DNA of 64,000 bases from Bacillota bacterium (GTDB lineage: Bacteria > Bacillota > Dethiobacteria > Dethiobacterales > Dethiobacteraceae): NCBI GenBank assembly GCA_012521345.1, contig JAAYMN010000096.1, positions 1 through 64,000 on the forward strand. The letters run 5' to 3'. The translations under genes and the position numbers were made by a program. A model generated the notes under the pieces. The model had not been told where the DNA came from, searched no databases, and saw only the letters and a list, made by a program, of their open reading frames with translations. Positions 57,229-64,000 of the stretch are shown piece by piece. Within the stretch, counting starts at the first letter, position 1. Every line of letters starts with the position of its first letter.

Positions 57229-59847
57229 ATGCTGTCCAAGGATATCCGTTCCACTTTTTTAGAATTTTTCCGGGGAAAAGACCACCTAGTCCTCCCCAGT
57301 TTTTCCCTGATTCCGCAAAATGATCCTACACTGCTTTTGATTGGTGCCGGTATGGCACCGTTAAAACCGTTTTTTACCGGAGAAAAAAAACCGCCCCATC
57401 CCCGGGTGGCAACATGCCAGAAATGCTTGCGCACACCGGATATTGACCGTGTGGGGCGCACCTCTCGCCATGCCACATTTTTTGAAATGCTGGGCAATTT
57501 TTCTTTTGGCGATTATTTTAAGGAGGAAGCCATCGAGTGGGCCTGGGAACTGGTAACAACAGGCTATAAACTGCCGGAGGACAGGCTCTACGTCAGCATT
57601 TACCGGGATGACGACGAAGCATTTGAGATCTGGCATAAAAAAATCGGCCTGCCTGCCGGTCGCATTTACCGGCTGGGCAAGGAAGACAACTTCTGGGAGA
57701 TCGGCACCGGGCCGTGCGGGCCCTGTTCGGAGATCTACTACGACCTGGGGCCCGAGCGGGGCTGCGGCCGGCCAAACTGCGATGTAGGCTGCGACTGCGA
57801 CCGCTACCTGGAAATCTGGAACCTGGTGTTTACACAGTTTAACTGCTGCGAGGACGGCACCTACCAGCCGCTGGCCCAGCGCAATATTGACACCGGGGCC
57901 GGGCTGGAGCGCATGGCACTGGTTTTGCAGGGCGTGAACAACCTCTTTGAAATTGACACGGTACGGCCGCTTTTGCAGCATTTTTGCAACGCCACCGGCC
58001 GGGAATACGGCAAAGACGCGCAGGATGACGTATCGCTTAGGATTTTGACGGAACATTTGCGCGGTATCTGTTTTTTGATCGGCGACGGTGTGCTGCCGGG
58101 CAACGAGGGGCGGGGCTATGTCCTGCGCAGGCTTTTGCGGCGCGCTGTCCGCCACGGCAGACTGCTTGGCAGGGACGAGCCCTTCCTTTACCGGGCTGTG
58201 GACCTGGTGGTGGACGAGTACGGAGCCTTTTATCCCGAGCTGCAAAGAGGGCGTGAATATATAACCAAGGTCGTCCGCCTGGAGGAGGAGCGCTTCCACG
58301 AAACCCTGGAGCAGGGGATGAAGATCCTCTCGGAAATGATGGCCGCCACGGGCGGAAACGGCGTTTTTGCCGGGGCGGATGCCTTTAAGCTGTACGATAC
58401 CTACGGCTTTCCCATTGATTTGACGCGGGAAATTGTGGAAGAAAACGGCCTTACCCTGGACGAAGCTGGTTTTCAGGCGGCCCTGGAGGAACAGCGCCTG
58501 CGCGCCCGCAGCGCCCGCAGCGCCGGCGCTTTTGGCGCAGGAGACGCCGCCTACCAGGATATTAAAGGCCTGGAAACAGTTTTTACCGGCTATGATGAAC
58601 TGCAGACAACAGCGGAAGTGCTGGCCATCCTGCAGGACGGCAGGCGCGTGGCACAGGCAAAAGCGGGTGAAGAAGCGGAGGTGGTGCTTGCCGCCACCCC
58701 GTTTTACGGCGAGCGCGGCGGCCAGGTAGGGGACAAGGGTGTATTTGTTTCGGAAAATGCCAGGGCTGAAATTGGCGATGCAAAAGTGGCACCCGACGGC
58801 CAGATCATACACCTGGCCCGGATTACGGAAGGCGTACTGAAGACGGGCGACATGGTGCAGACCGTTGTGGAGGACGGAAGAAGGCGTGCCGTCTGCCGGA
58901 ATCATACGGCCACCCATCTGTTGCACAAGGCGTTGAAAGAAGTGTTGGGCGAGCATGTGCAGCAGGCCGGCTCCCTGGTGGCCCCGGAGAGGCTGCGCTT
59001 TGACTTTACCCATTTACATGCGCTTACAGCCGAGCAGCTGCAGGACGTGGAGGAACGCGTCAATGCCGTTATCTGGGAAAATCCTCCCGTCAATGTTACC
59101 CTGGCCACGCTGGATGAGGCCAAAGCCATGGGCGCCACCGCCCTTTTTGAGGAAAAATACGGCGATAAAGTGCGTGTCATTCGTGTCGGCGACTACAGCA
59201 TGGAACTGTGCGGCGGAACGCATGTCCGGAGTGCGGGAGAGATCGGTCTTTTTAAAATTATTGCCGAGTCCGGCATCGGCGCCGGCCTGCGGCGGATAGA
59301 AGCACTGACAGGCGCCGCCGCTTACGAGTGGTTTGCCGAACGCAGCAGGCTCCTGGAAGAAGCGGCCGCCCGGCTGAAAAGCGAGCCGCTGCAGGTGCCG
59401 GAAAAGATCGCCGGCCTGCAGCAGGAGTTGAAGGAGTTGCAGCGTGAAAACCAGAAACTCCAGCTAAAACTGGCCGGCATGGAAGTTGACGGCCTGCTTG
59501 AGCGGGTTCAGGAGACGGGCGGCGTCCCGGTTTTAAGCGCCAGGGTAAACGCCGGCAATATGGAAACCCTGCGCGAAATGGCAGACCGTCTGAAACAGAA
59601 AATCGGCTCCGGTATTATTGTGCTTGGCGCCGTGGCCGAAGGCAGGGTACTTTTGGTGGGCGCCGCCACGCCCGACCTGGTAAAGGCAGGTTTTCATGCC
59701 GGCAAGCTGATCGGTGAAGTGGCCAAGCTGACGGGCGGCGGCGGCGGCGGGCGGCCGGATATGGCCCAGGCCGGCGGCAAAGAGCCCGGCCGCCTGGATG
59801 AGGCTCTTAAAAGTGTTGCTGATTTGGTGCAAAAGCAGAAACAGTGA
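57229..59847 (+). CDS. alaS: Alanyl-tRNA synthetase
   Basis: Full-length enzyme of 872 residues that charges tRNA-Ala. The class II core (1-250) has motif 1 ([18 protein letters not shown]) and motif 2 ([20 protein letters not shown]), with motif 3 ([13 protein letters not shown]) near 225-237. The editing domain carries [12 protein letters not shown] and CGGTHV (zinc). The C-terminal region is a coiled coil ([19 protein letters not shown]) and DHHA1 domain with [15 protein letters not shown]. The ATG at 57229 follows GGGAGGG; an upstream ATG lacks a site. Expression comes from the promoter at 57168-57197 and no T-box is present. Confidence 0.97.
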   Translation: MLSKDIRSTFLEFFRGKDHLVLPSFSLIPQNDPTLLLIGAGMAPLKPFFTGEKKPPHPRVATCQKCLRTPDIDRVGRTSRHATFFEMLGNFSFGDYFKEEAIEWAWELVTTGYKLPEDRLYVSIYRDDDEAFEIWHKKIGLPAGRIYRLGKEDNFWEIGTGPCGPCSEIYYDLGPERGCGRPNCDVGCDCDRYLEIWNLVFTQFNCCEDGTYQPLAQRNIDTGAGLERMALVLQGVNNLFEIDTVRPLLQHFCNATGREYGKDAQDDVSLRILTEHLRGICFLIGDGVLPGNEGRGYVLRRLLRRAVRHGRLLGRDEPFLYRAVDLVVDEYGAFYPELQRGREYITKVVRLEEERFHETLEQGMKILSEMMAATGGNGVFAGADAFKLYDTYGFPIDLTREIVEENGLTLDEAGFQAALEEQRLRARSARSAGAFGAGDAAYQDIKGLETVFTGYDELQTTAEVLAILQDGRRVAQAKAGEEAEVVLAATPFYGERGGQVGDKGVFVSENARAEIGDAKVAPDGQIIHLARITEGVLKTGDMVQTVVEDGRRRAVCRNHTATHLLHKALKEVLGEHVQQAGSLVAPERLRFDFTHLHALTAEQLQDVEERVNAVIWENPPVNVTLATLDEAKAMGATALFEEKYGDKVRVIRVGDYSMELCGGTHVRSAGEIGLFKIIAESGIGAGLRRIEALTGAAAYEWFAERSRLLEEAAARLKSEPLQVPEKIAGLQQELKELQRENQKLQLKLAGMEVDGLLERVQETGGVPVLSARVNAGNMETLREMADRLKQKIGSGIIVLGAVAEGRVLLVGAATPDLVKAGFHAGKLIGEVAKLTGGGGGGRPDMAQAGGKEPGRLDEALKSVADLVQKQKQ

Positions 59848-59909
59848 CAGGAAAATATGGGAAATGGGCGAATAGTATAGTAAGATCCTGCCTTGTGGGG
59901 GTGAGGGGT

Positions 59910-60179
59910 GTGGAAAATTTTGACCAGACAATGAAGTTTAAACGGACCACAGACGAAGAAACATACCAGGCAAAAGACGTCTTCCGCATTGTCTATGGTG
60001 CGCTGAAAGAAAAAGGGTATAATCCCATCAACCAGATTGTCGGCTACCTGCTGTCTGGTGATCCCGCGTATATTACCAGCCACCGGAACGCCAGGGTGCT
60101 GATCCGCAAGCTGGAGCGGGACGAGCTTTTGGAAGAACTGGTGGGATCGTATTTATCAATGTTGGATAAACAGGTGTAA
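59910..60179 (+). CDS. ireB: IreB family regulatory protein (DUF965)
   Basis: Small protein of 89 residues. [72 protein letters not shown] is almost invariant in Bacillota. In Enterococcus IreB is phosphorylated by the Ser/Thr kinase IreK and affects cephalosporin resistance. The start is a GTG with GGGGGTGA 5 nt upstream. The threonine pair near residues 9-10 (the phosphorylated region in relatives) is present. It sits in its conserved place after alaS. Confidence 0.93.
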   Translation: MENFDQTMKFKRTTDEETYQAKDVFRIVYGALKEKGYNPINQIVGYLLSGDPAYITSHRNARVLIRKLERDELLEELVGSYLSMLDKQV

Positions 60180-60182
60180 AAA

Positions 60183-61130
60183 ATGGAGTATCGTACCCTG
60201 GGAAAGACGGGAATCCGTGTTTCCCGTCTTTGTTTTGGCACACTGACACTGGGGCCCCTGCAAAGCAACCTCCCTCTGGAACAGGGGGCGGACTTGCTTG
60301 TCCGCGCCATGGACCGGGGAGTTACTTTTTTTGATACGGCGGACTTGTACGGGACCTACCCGTATCTCCGCGTGGCCATGCAAAAGAGCGGCAAAAGGCC
60401 TGTTATTGCCTCTAAGTCGTATGATTATACGCGTGAAGGCATGCAAAAAAGCCTGCGGCGGGCGCTGGCGGAACTGGACTTGCCAAGCATTGACGTTTTT
60501 CTTTTACATGAACAGGAATCGGCCCTGACGCTGGCGGGCCACCGTCCCGCCCTGGAATACCTGCTGGAAGCCAAGGCACAGGGCCTGGTGCGCGCCGTTG
60601 GCTTCTCCACGCATCATATCGCTGCCGTGCGCGCCGCCCTTACCATGCCGGAAATTGATGTTGTCCACCCCCTGCTCAATCTGGACGGCGTCGGTATTGT
60701 GGACGGGACGGTGGCGGAAATGCTGGCCGCCATAAACGATTTGCATGCACAGGGGGTTGGCATCTTTGCCATGAAGCCGCTGGGAGGCGGCCACCTGATC
60801 GGCAAAAGCGAGGAAGCTTTGCGCTTCGTCCTGGCGCAGCCATGCCTGGATGCCATAGCAGTAGGCATGCAAACGGAAGCGGAAATTGATTACAACTGCG
60901 CGCTCTTTGCGGGCGGGCAGCCGCCCCCGGCACAAAAAGAAGCGCTGCGCAAAAGCAAAAGACGCCTGCACGTCCAGGACTGGTGCCGCGGCTGCGGCAA
61001 TTGTACCGGCCACTGCCCGCAGCAGGCGCTGAAGGTCGTGGCAGGCAAGGCTGCGGTTGACGAGGAAGCTTGTGTCCTCTGCGGCTACTGCGGGGCGTAC
61101 TGCCCGGATTTTTGCCTGAAAATCTACTAG
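60183..61130 (+). CDS. Aldo/keto reductase with C-terminal double ferredoxin domain
   Basis: Oxidoreductase of 315 residues. The TIM-barrel (1-255) has GKTGIRVSRLCFGTLTLG, the catalytic DTADLYGTY with Asp and Tyr, Lys in ASKSYD and His in LLHEQ. The barrel is followed by CRGCGNCTGHC and CVLCGYCGAYC, two 4Fe-4S sites. Such fusions belong to the ferredoxin-linked reductases of anaerobes. It starts 3 nt after ireB and so interrupts the usual ireB-ruvX neighbourhood. NADPH-dependence and substrate are unknown. The Fe-S part may allow ferredoxin as electron donor. Confidence 0.9.
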   Translation: MEYRTLGKTGIRVSRLCFGTLTLGPLQSNLPLEQGADLLVRAMDRGVTFFDTADLYGTYPYLRVAMQKSGKRPVIASKSYDYTREGMQKSLRRALAELDLPSIDVFLLHEQESALTLAGHRPALEYLLEAKAQGLVRAVGFSTHHIAAVRAALTMPEIDVVHPLLNLDGVGIVDGTVAEMLAAINDLHAQGVGIFAMKPLGGGHLIGKSEEALRFVLAQPCLDAIAVGMQTEAEIDYNCALFAGGQPPPAQKEALRKSKRRLHVQDWCRGCGNCTGHCPQQALKVVAGKAAVDEEACVLCGYCGAYCPDFCLKIY

Positions 61131-61144
61131 CGCGAGGTTAGGAC

Positions 61145-61579
61145 ATGCGCATTATGGGTTTGGATGTAGGGGACCGCACCATCGGTGTGGCCGTGAGTGA
61201 TGAGCTGGGCTGGACCGCCCAAGGCATAGAAGTTATTCGCCGCACTGACTGGCTGGCAGACCTGCAGCGGCTGAAACAACTTGCCGGGCAGTATCAGGTT
61301 TCCCTCATTGTGGTGGGGTACCCACTGAACATGAACGGCACCGCCGGCCCGCGGGCGGAAATGGCGGCGGAGTTTGCCAACCGGCTGCAGGAAGAACTGG
61401 GCGTGCCTGTCTGCTTGTGGGACGAGCGCCTGACAACACTGGAAGCGGAACGCATGCTGATTGCCGCCGATATCAGCAGGGCAAAGCGGCGGAAAGTAAT
61501 TGACAAAATGGCGGCCGTCCTGATCCTGCAGAATTATCTTCAGGCCCATTCCGGCGCCGGGCCGGATAAAAACCGGTAA
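61145..61579 (+). CDS. ruvX: Holliday junction resolvase-like protein RuvX/YqgF
   Basis: RNase H-fold nuclease of 144 residues. [23 protein letters not shown] near the start holds the first acidic residue, VGYPLNMNG the central segment, and [14 protein letters not shown] with [13 protein letters not shown] the remaining active-site residues. In E. coli YqgF acts in pre-16S rRNA 5' end processing. The start is 14 nt after the aldo/keto reductase. It is in the conserved Bacillota cluster with ireB and DUF1292. Confidence 0.93.
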   Translation: MRIMGLDVGDRTIGVAVSDELGWTAQGIEVIRRTDWLADLQRLKQLAGQYQVSLIVVGYPLNMNGTAGPRAEMAAEFANRLQEELGVPVCLWDERLTTLEAERMLIAADISRAKRRKVIDKMAAVLILQNYLQAHSGAGPDKNR

Positions 61580-61632
61580 GATTGTAAAGAATATGGGCGT
61601 TTACGCAAAGAAAAAAAGAGGTGTATAATTAA

Positions 61633-61932
61633 ATGACAGAACTGCAAAATGATGTTGTTACGCTGGTGGATGAAGAAGGAGCGGAACATGATTTTATCCT
61701 CCTGGATATCATCATGGTAGATGACAAGGAGTATGCCATTATGATCCCCTCGGAAGCGGCGGAAGAGAAAAACTCGGCGGAAGACGAAGAACAGGAAGCC
61801 GTCATTTTCCGGATTGACGCGGACGAAGACGGCAATGAGACTTTGGTGGTAGTTGAAGACGATGCCGAATGGGAAGCTGTGGCCCAGGCATGGGAAGAAC
61901 AAGTTATGGCGGAGGAAGATGAAGCAGAGTAA
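61633..61932 (+). CDS. DUF1292 domain protein
   Basis: Small acidic protein of 99 residues. DVVTLVDEEGAEHDFILLDIIMVDDKEYAIMIP and the later VIFRIDADEDGNETLVVVEDDAEWE strands are characteristic of DUF1292 (YrzB). It has no known function. AAGAGGTG precedes the ATG. A TATAAT directly before the ATG is part of the spacer sequence. It lies between ruvX and mltG as in many Bacillota. Confidence 0.92.
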   Translation: MTELQNDVVTLVDEEGAEHDFILLDIIMVDDKEYAIMIPSEAAEEKNSAEDEEQEAVIFRIDADEDGNETLVVVEDDAEWEAVAQAWEEQVMAEEDEAE

Positions 61933-61950
61933 GTTGGCGGGGGAGAGAGC

Positions 61951-62994
61951 ATGAGAATGGGGAAACTGCTGCGGCTGCTGGCGGTTTTTGTCATCCTGGC
62001 AGCCGTGGCGCTGGTGGGGCTTGTCGTCCAGATCAAAATCTGGCTGCAGCCTGTACCGGTCCTGGCGCAGGAGCCTGTACTTGTTTCCATTCCGCAGGGG
62101 GCGTCGCTTATCCGTATCGCCGATATTCTTGCCGAACACGGGCTGGTACGCAACGCTACGGTCTTTCGTTATTATGCCAAGTACCGCAGCCTGGACCAGC
62201 GCCTGCAGGCAGGCGACTACATCCTGCACTACGGCATGACCATGGATGAAATCCTGCAGCGCCTTGCACGGGGAGATGTCTACAGGAATACCGTTACAGT
62301 AACCATTCCCGAAGGTTACAACCTTGAGCAGATAGCTGCCGTCTTGGAAGCGGCCGGCCTGGTTCCGGCAGAGGAGTTTTTGACAGCTGCGGCGGCCGTG
62401 GTGCCTGCCTCGGGCCGGGTGACGGAGGGGCAGCGCTACGCTCTGGAAGGCTACCTATTCCCGGACACGTATGAATTTGAACGGGGCGTGTCGGTGGAAC
62501 AGATTATTGCCCGCATGCAGAACCGCCTGGAAGAAATACTGACGGATGAATTGCGCGAACGGGCGGCGGAACTTGGCCTGGATTTGCATACCGTTATAAC
62601 CATGGCTTCCCTGGTGGAAAGGGAAGGCCGGGTGGCCGGCGAGTTCCCGCTCATCGCTTCTGTCATTCACAACAGGCTGGCAAAAGACATGCTCCTGCAG
62701 ATTGATGCCACTGTCATCTACGCCCTGGGGGAGCATAAGCAGACCGTCCTTTTGGAGGACCTGGAAGTGGATTCTCCCTATAATACCTACAAAAATAAGG
62801 GCTTGCCGCCGGGTCCCATCGCCTCTCCCGGGAAAGCCGCCATTCTGGCGGTGCTGTATCCGGAAGAGAGCGACTACCTGTATTACGTGGCCAAAAATGA
62901 CGGCAGCGGGGAGCACTACTTCGGACGGACGCTGGCGGAGCATGAAGCAAACAAGCGACGGGCGCGGGAAAACAGGAAGAAACAGGCTGAGTAG
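61951..62994 (+). CDS. mltG: Endolytic transglycosylase MltG
   Basis: Membrane-anchored enzyme of 347 residues that cleaves nascent peptidoglycan strands. A single anchor (about 7-30) is followed by a LysM-like region (45-110) and the YceG catalytic domain with the Glu in ALEGYLFPDTYEF, then SLVEREGRV, ASVIHNRLAKDMLLQIDATVIYALG and SPYNTYKNKGLPPGPIASPG. GGGGGAGAG lies before the ATG at 61951. It is followed 2 nt later by the U32 peptidase gene. In relatives it limits the length of glycan chains. Confidence 0.95.
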   Translation: MRMGKLLRLLAVFVILAAVALVGLVVQIKIWLQPVPVLAQEPVLVSIPQGASLIRIADILAEHGLVRNATVFRYYAKYRSLDQRLQAGDYILHYGMTMDEILQRLARGDVYRNTVTVTIPEGYNLEQIAAVLEAAGLVPAEEFLTAAAAVVPASGRVTEGQRYALEGYLFPDTYEFERGVSVEQIIARMQNRLEEILTDELRERAAELGLDLHTVITMASLVEREGRVAGEFPLIASVIHNRLAKDMLLQIDATVIYALGEHKQTVLLEDLEVDSPYNTYKNKGLPPGPIASPGKAAILAVLYPEESDYLYYVAKNDGSGEHYFGRTLAEHEANKRRARENRKKQAE

Positions 62995-62996
62995 GC

Positions 62997-64000
62997 ATGA
63001 AAAAACCGGAACTTCTGGCACCTGCCGGTGACCTGGAAAAACTGAAAATGGCTGTCGTCTACGGCGCCGATGCCGTTTACCTGGGCGGGAAAAAATTCGG
63101 TATGCGGGCGGCTGCCGGCAATTTCAGCACGGATGATTTTGAGGAAGGCATCGCCTTTGCCCACCGGCACGGGGCTAAAGTATATGTAACTGTCAATATT
63201 TTCGCCAATAATAAAGACCTGGAGGAATTGCCCGCCTATCTGAAGTCTCTGCAGGAGCTGGGGGTGGATGCCATAATTGTCTCCGACCCCGGCGTCTTGG
63301 CAATAGCCAGGGAAACTGTCCCGGGGCTTTCCTGCCATTTAAGCACCCAGGCCAATACGACCAACTGGCGCAGTGCGCTTTTCTGGCAGGAAGCAGGCAT
63401 AGCACGCATCATCCTGGCACGCGAGCTGTCCCTGGCGGAGATTGCGGAAATCCGCCGCCGTGTCACCGTGGAACTGGAGGTTTTTGTCCACGGTGCCATG
63501 TGCTGGGCGTATTCGGGGCGCTGCTATTTAAGCCTGCACCTGGCGGGCCGCAGCGGCAACAGGGGCGAATGCGCCCAGGCTTGCCGCTGGAAGTACTACC
63601 TGCTGGAGGAGAAGACACCGGGCGTCTACATGCCGGTGGAAGAAGACAGCCGAGGCATGTACATCCTGAATGCCCGCGACCTGTGCCTCATTGATTACCT
63701 GGGCAGGCTGGCCGCGGCCGGGGTAAACAGTTTTAAAATTGAAGGGCGCATGAAAAGCGCCTACTATGTGGCGACAGTGACCCGCGCCTACCGCCGGGCG
63801 CTGGACGCTTACCTGCGCGACCCGGATTATGTTGTGGACCCGGCTCTGCATGCGGAGCTGCAGGCCATCAGCCACCGTCCTTATTCCACCGGTTTCCTGG
63901 AAGGGAACCCGGGCCTTTGGGGGCAGGTTTTTGACAGTGCCCAGCAGGTGACAAGCCATGAATTTGTCGGTGTGGTGCGCAGTTACGACCCGGTAGCCAA
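62997..64000 (+). CDS. U32 family peptidase (partial, cut by window end)
   Basis: The frame is open from the ATG at 62997 to the end of the window (334 codons so far), so the stop lies outside. PELLAPAGDLEKLKMAVVYGADAVYLGG opens the U32 fold, followed by STQANTTNW, ELEVFVHGAMCWAYSGRCYLS and the LAGRSGNRGECAQACRW signature. The last readable residues are EFVGVVRSYDPVA, in the domain after the signature. The Cys residues in the signature may bind a cofactor, as in related RNA-modifying proteins. Relatives include TrhP, needed for hydroxylation of tRNA uridine 34. It is coupled to mltG by a 2-nt gap. Confidence 0.9.
   Translation, partial: MKKPELLAPAGDLEKLKMAVVYGADAVYLGGKKFGMRAAAGNFSTDDFEEGIAFAHRHGAKVYVTVNIFANNKDLEELPAYLKSLQELGVDAIIVSDPGVLAIARETVPGLSCHLSTQANTTNWRSALFWQEAGIARIILARELSLAEIAEIRRRVTVELEVFVHGAMCWAYSGRCYLSLHLAGRSGNRGECAQACRWKYYLLEEKTPGVYMPVEEDSRGMYILNARDLCLIDYLGRLAAAGVNSFKIEGRMKSAYYVATVTRAYRRALDAYLRDPDYVVDPALHAELQAISHRPYSTGFLEGNPGLWGQVFDSAQQVTSHEFVGVVRSYDPVA

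Noticed and set aside
57361-59013. Antisense open frame of about 550 codons inside alaS
   Set aside because: It lies fully opposite a conserved synthetase, shows low-complexity His/Gln-rich sequence with no motif, and is a by-product of codon bias.
61618-61630. TATAAT immediately before the DUF1292 start as a promoter
   Set aside because: A -10 element 6 nt from the ATG would leave no room for the GAGGTG ribosome binding site upstream; the gene is in the ruvX operon.
1-64000. CRISPR arrays, insertion sequences, prophage, tRNA or rRNA genes
   Set aside because: No regularly spaced repeats, transposase motifs, integrase, structural phage genes or tRNA cloverleaf could be read on either strand.

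Overview
The window comes from an anaerobic, moderately GC-rich member of the Bacillota, Clostridia in the broad sense. The clearest evidence is the right end. It carries an AI-2E family gene, alaS, ireB, ruvX, a DUF1292 gene, mltG and a U32 peptidase in an order typical of Bacillota. Strong GGAGG-type ribosome binding sites, frequent GTG and TTG starts, rubrerythrin, several ferredoxin-type proteins, DUF3786 and a BofC-like protein fit the same picture. No rRNA, tRNA, CRISPR array, insertion sequence or phage gene was recognised. This is a chromosomal segment made of many small, separately terminated units.

Layout. 0-2.7 kb: a sortase-type surface protein followed by a BTAD regulator with a decayed GGDEF-like tail. 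2.8-7.4 kb: an ADP-ribose-linked region, with a macrodomain gene and a DUF362 ferredoxin on the plus strand facing a Zn-macrodomain, a class M sirtuin and a UroD-family methyltransferase on the minus strand. 7.5-15 kb: a sugar-type ABC importer (lipoprotein, double ATPase, two permeases) divergent from a metallo-beta-lactamase-fold hydrolase and a short-chain dehydrogenase. 15-18.9 kb: DUF3786, then an ArsR regulator, a G3E GTPase and a Tes-like radical SAM enzyme. 18.9-24.1 kb: an LnrLMN-like ABC-2 exporter divergent from its LnrJK-like two-component system. 24.2-28.9 kb: rubrerythrin, a three-domain LigD and a frameshifted MEDS-domain kinase. 28.8-31.6 kb: ftsE, ftsX and a coiled-coil partner without a hydrolase domain. 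31.6-46.5 kb: mixed small units, including a DMT transporter, a pseudouridine synthase, a MacAB-like efflux operon, an Old Yellow Enzyme-type reductase, a 2-hydroxyacid dehydrogenase, PilZ, a QueG-like protein, RidA, a lytic transglycosylase, shikimate kinase and a CPBP protease. 46.5-54.9 kb: an esterase, pyrB with aroD, MarR, a polysaccharide deacetylase, then bioY, thiE, coaE, a second transglycosylase and yebC. 54.9-64 kb: a BofC-like protein, a PRC-barrel protein, a zinc ribbon protein and the alaS-mltG-U32 block, cut by the window edge.

The parts that look least ordinary are the class M sirtuin and macrodomain cluster, which has a UroD-family enzyme where lipoyl-carrier genes would be expected; the ArsR, G3E GTPase and Tes-like radical SAM operon; the FtsEX operon whose coiled-coil partner ends in an unknown domain; the tandemly duplicated membrane fusion protein; and the importer, hydrolase and dehydrogenase locus of unknown substrate. 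Coding coordinates include stop codons, and starts were chosen mainly by ribosome binding site spacing. All family assignments come from reading motifs and were not checked against a database.
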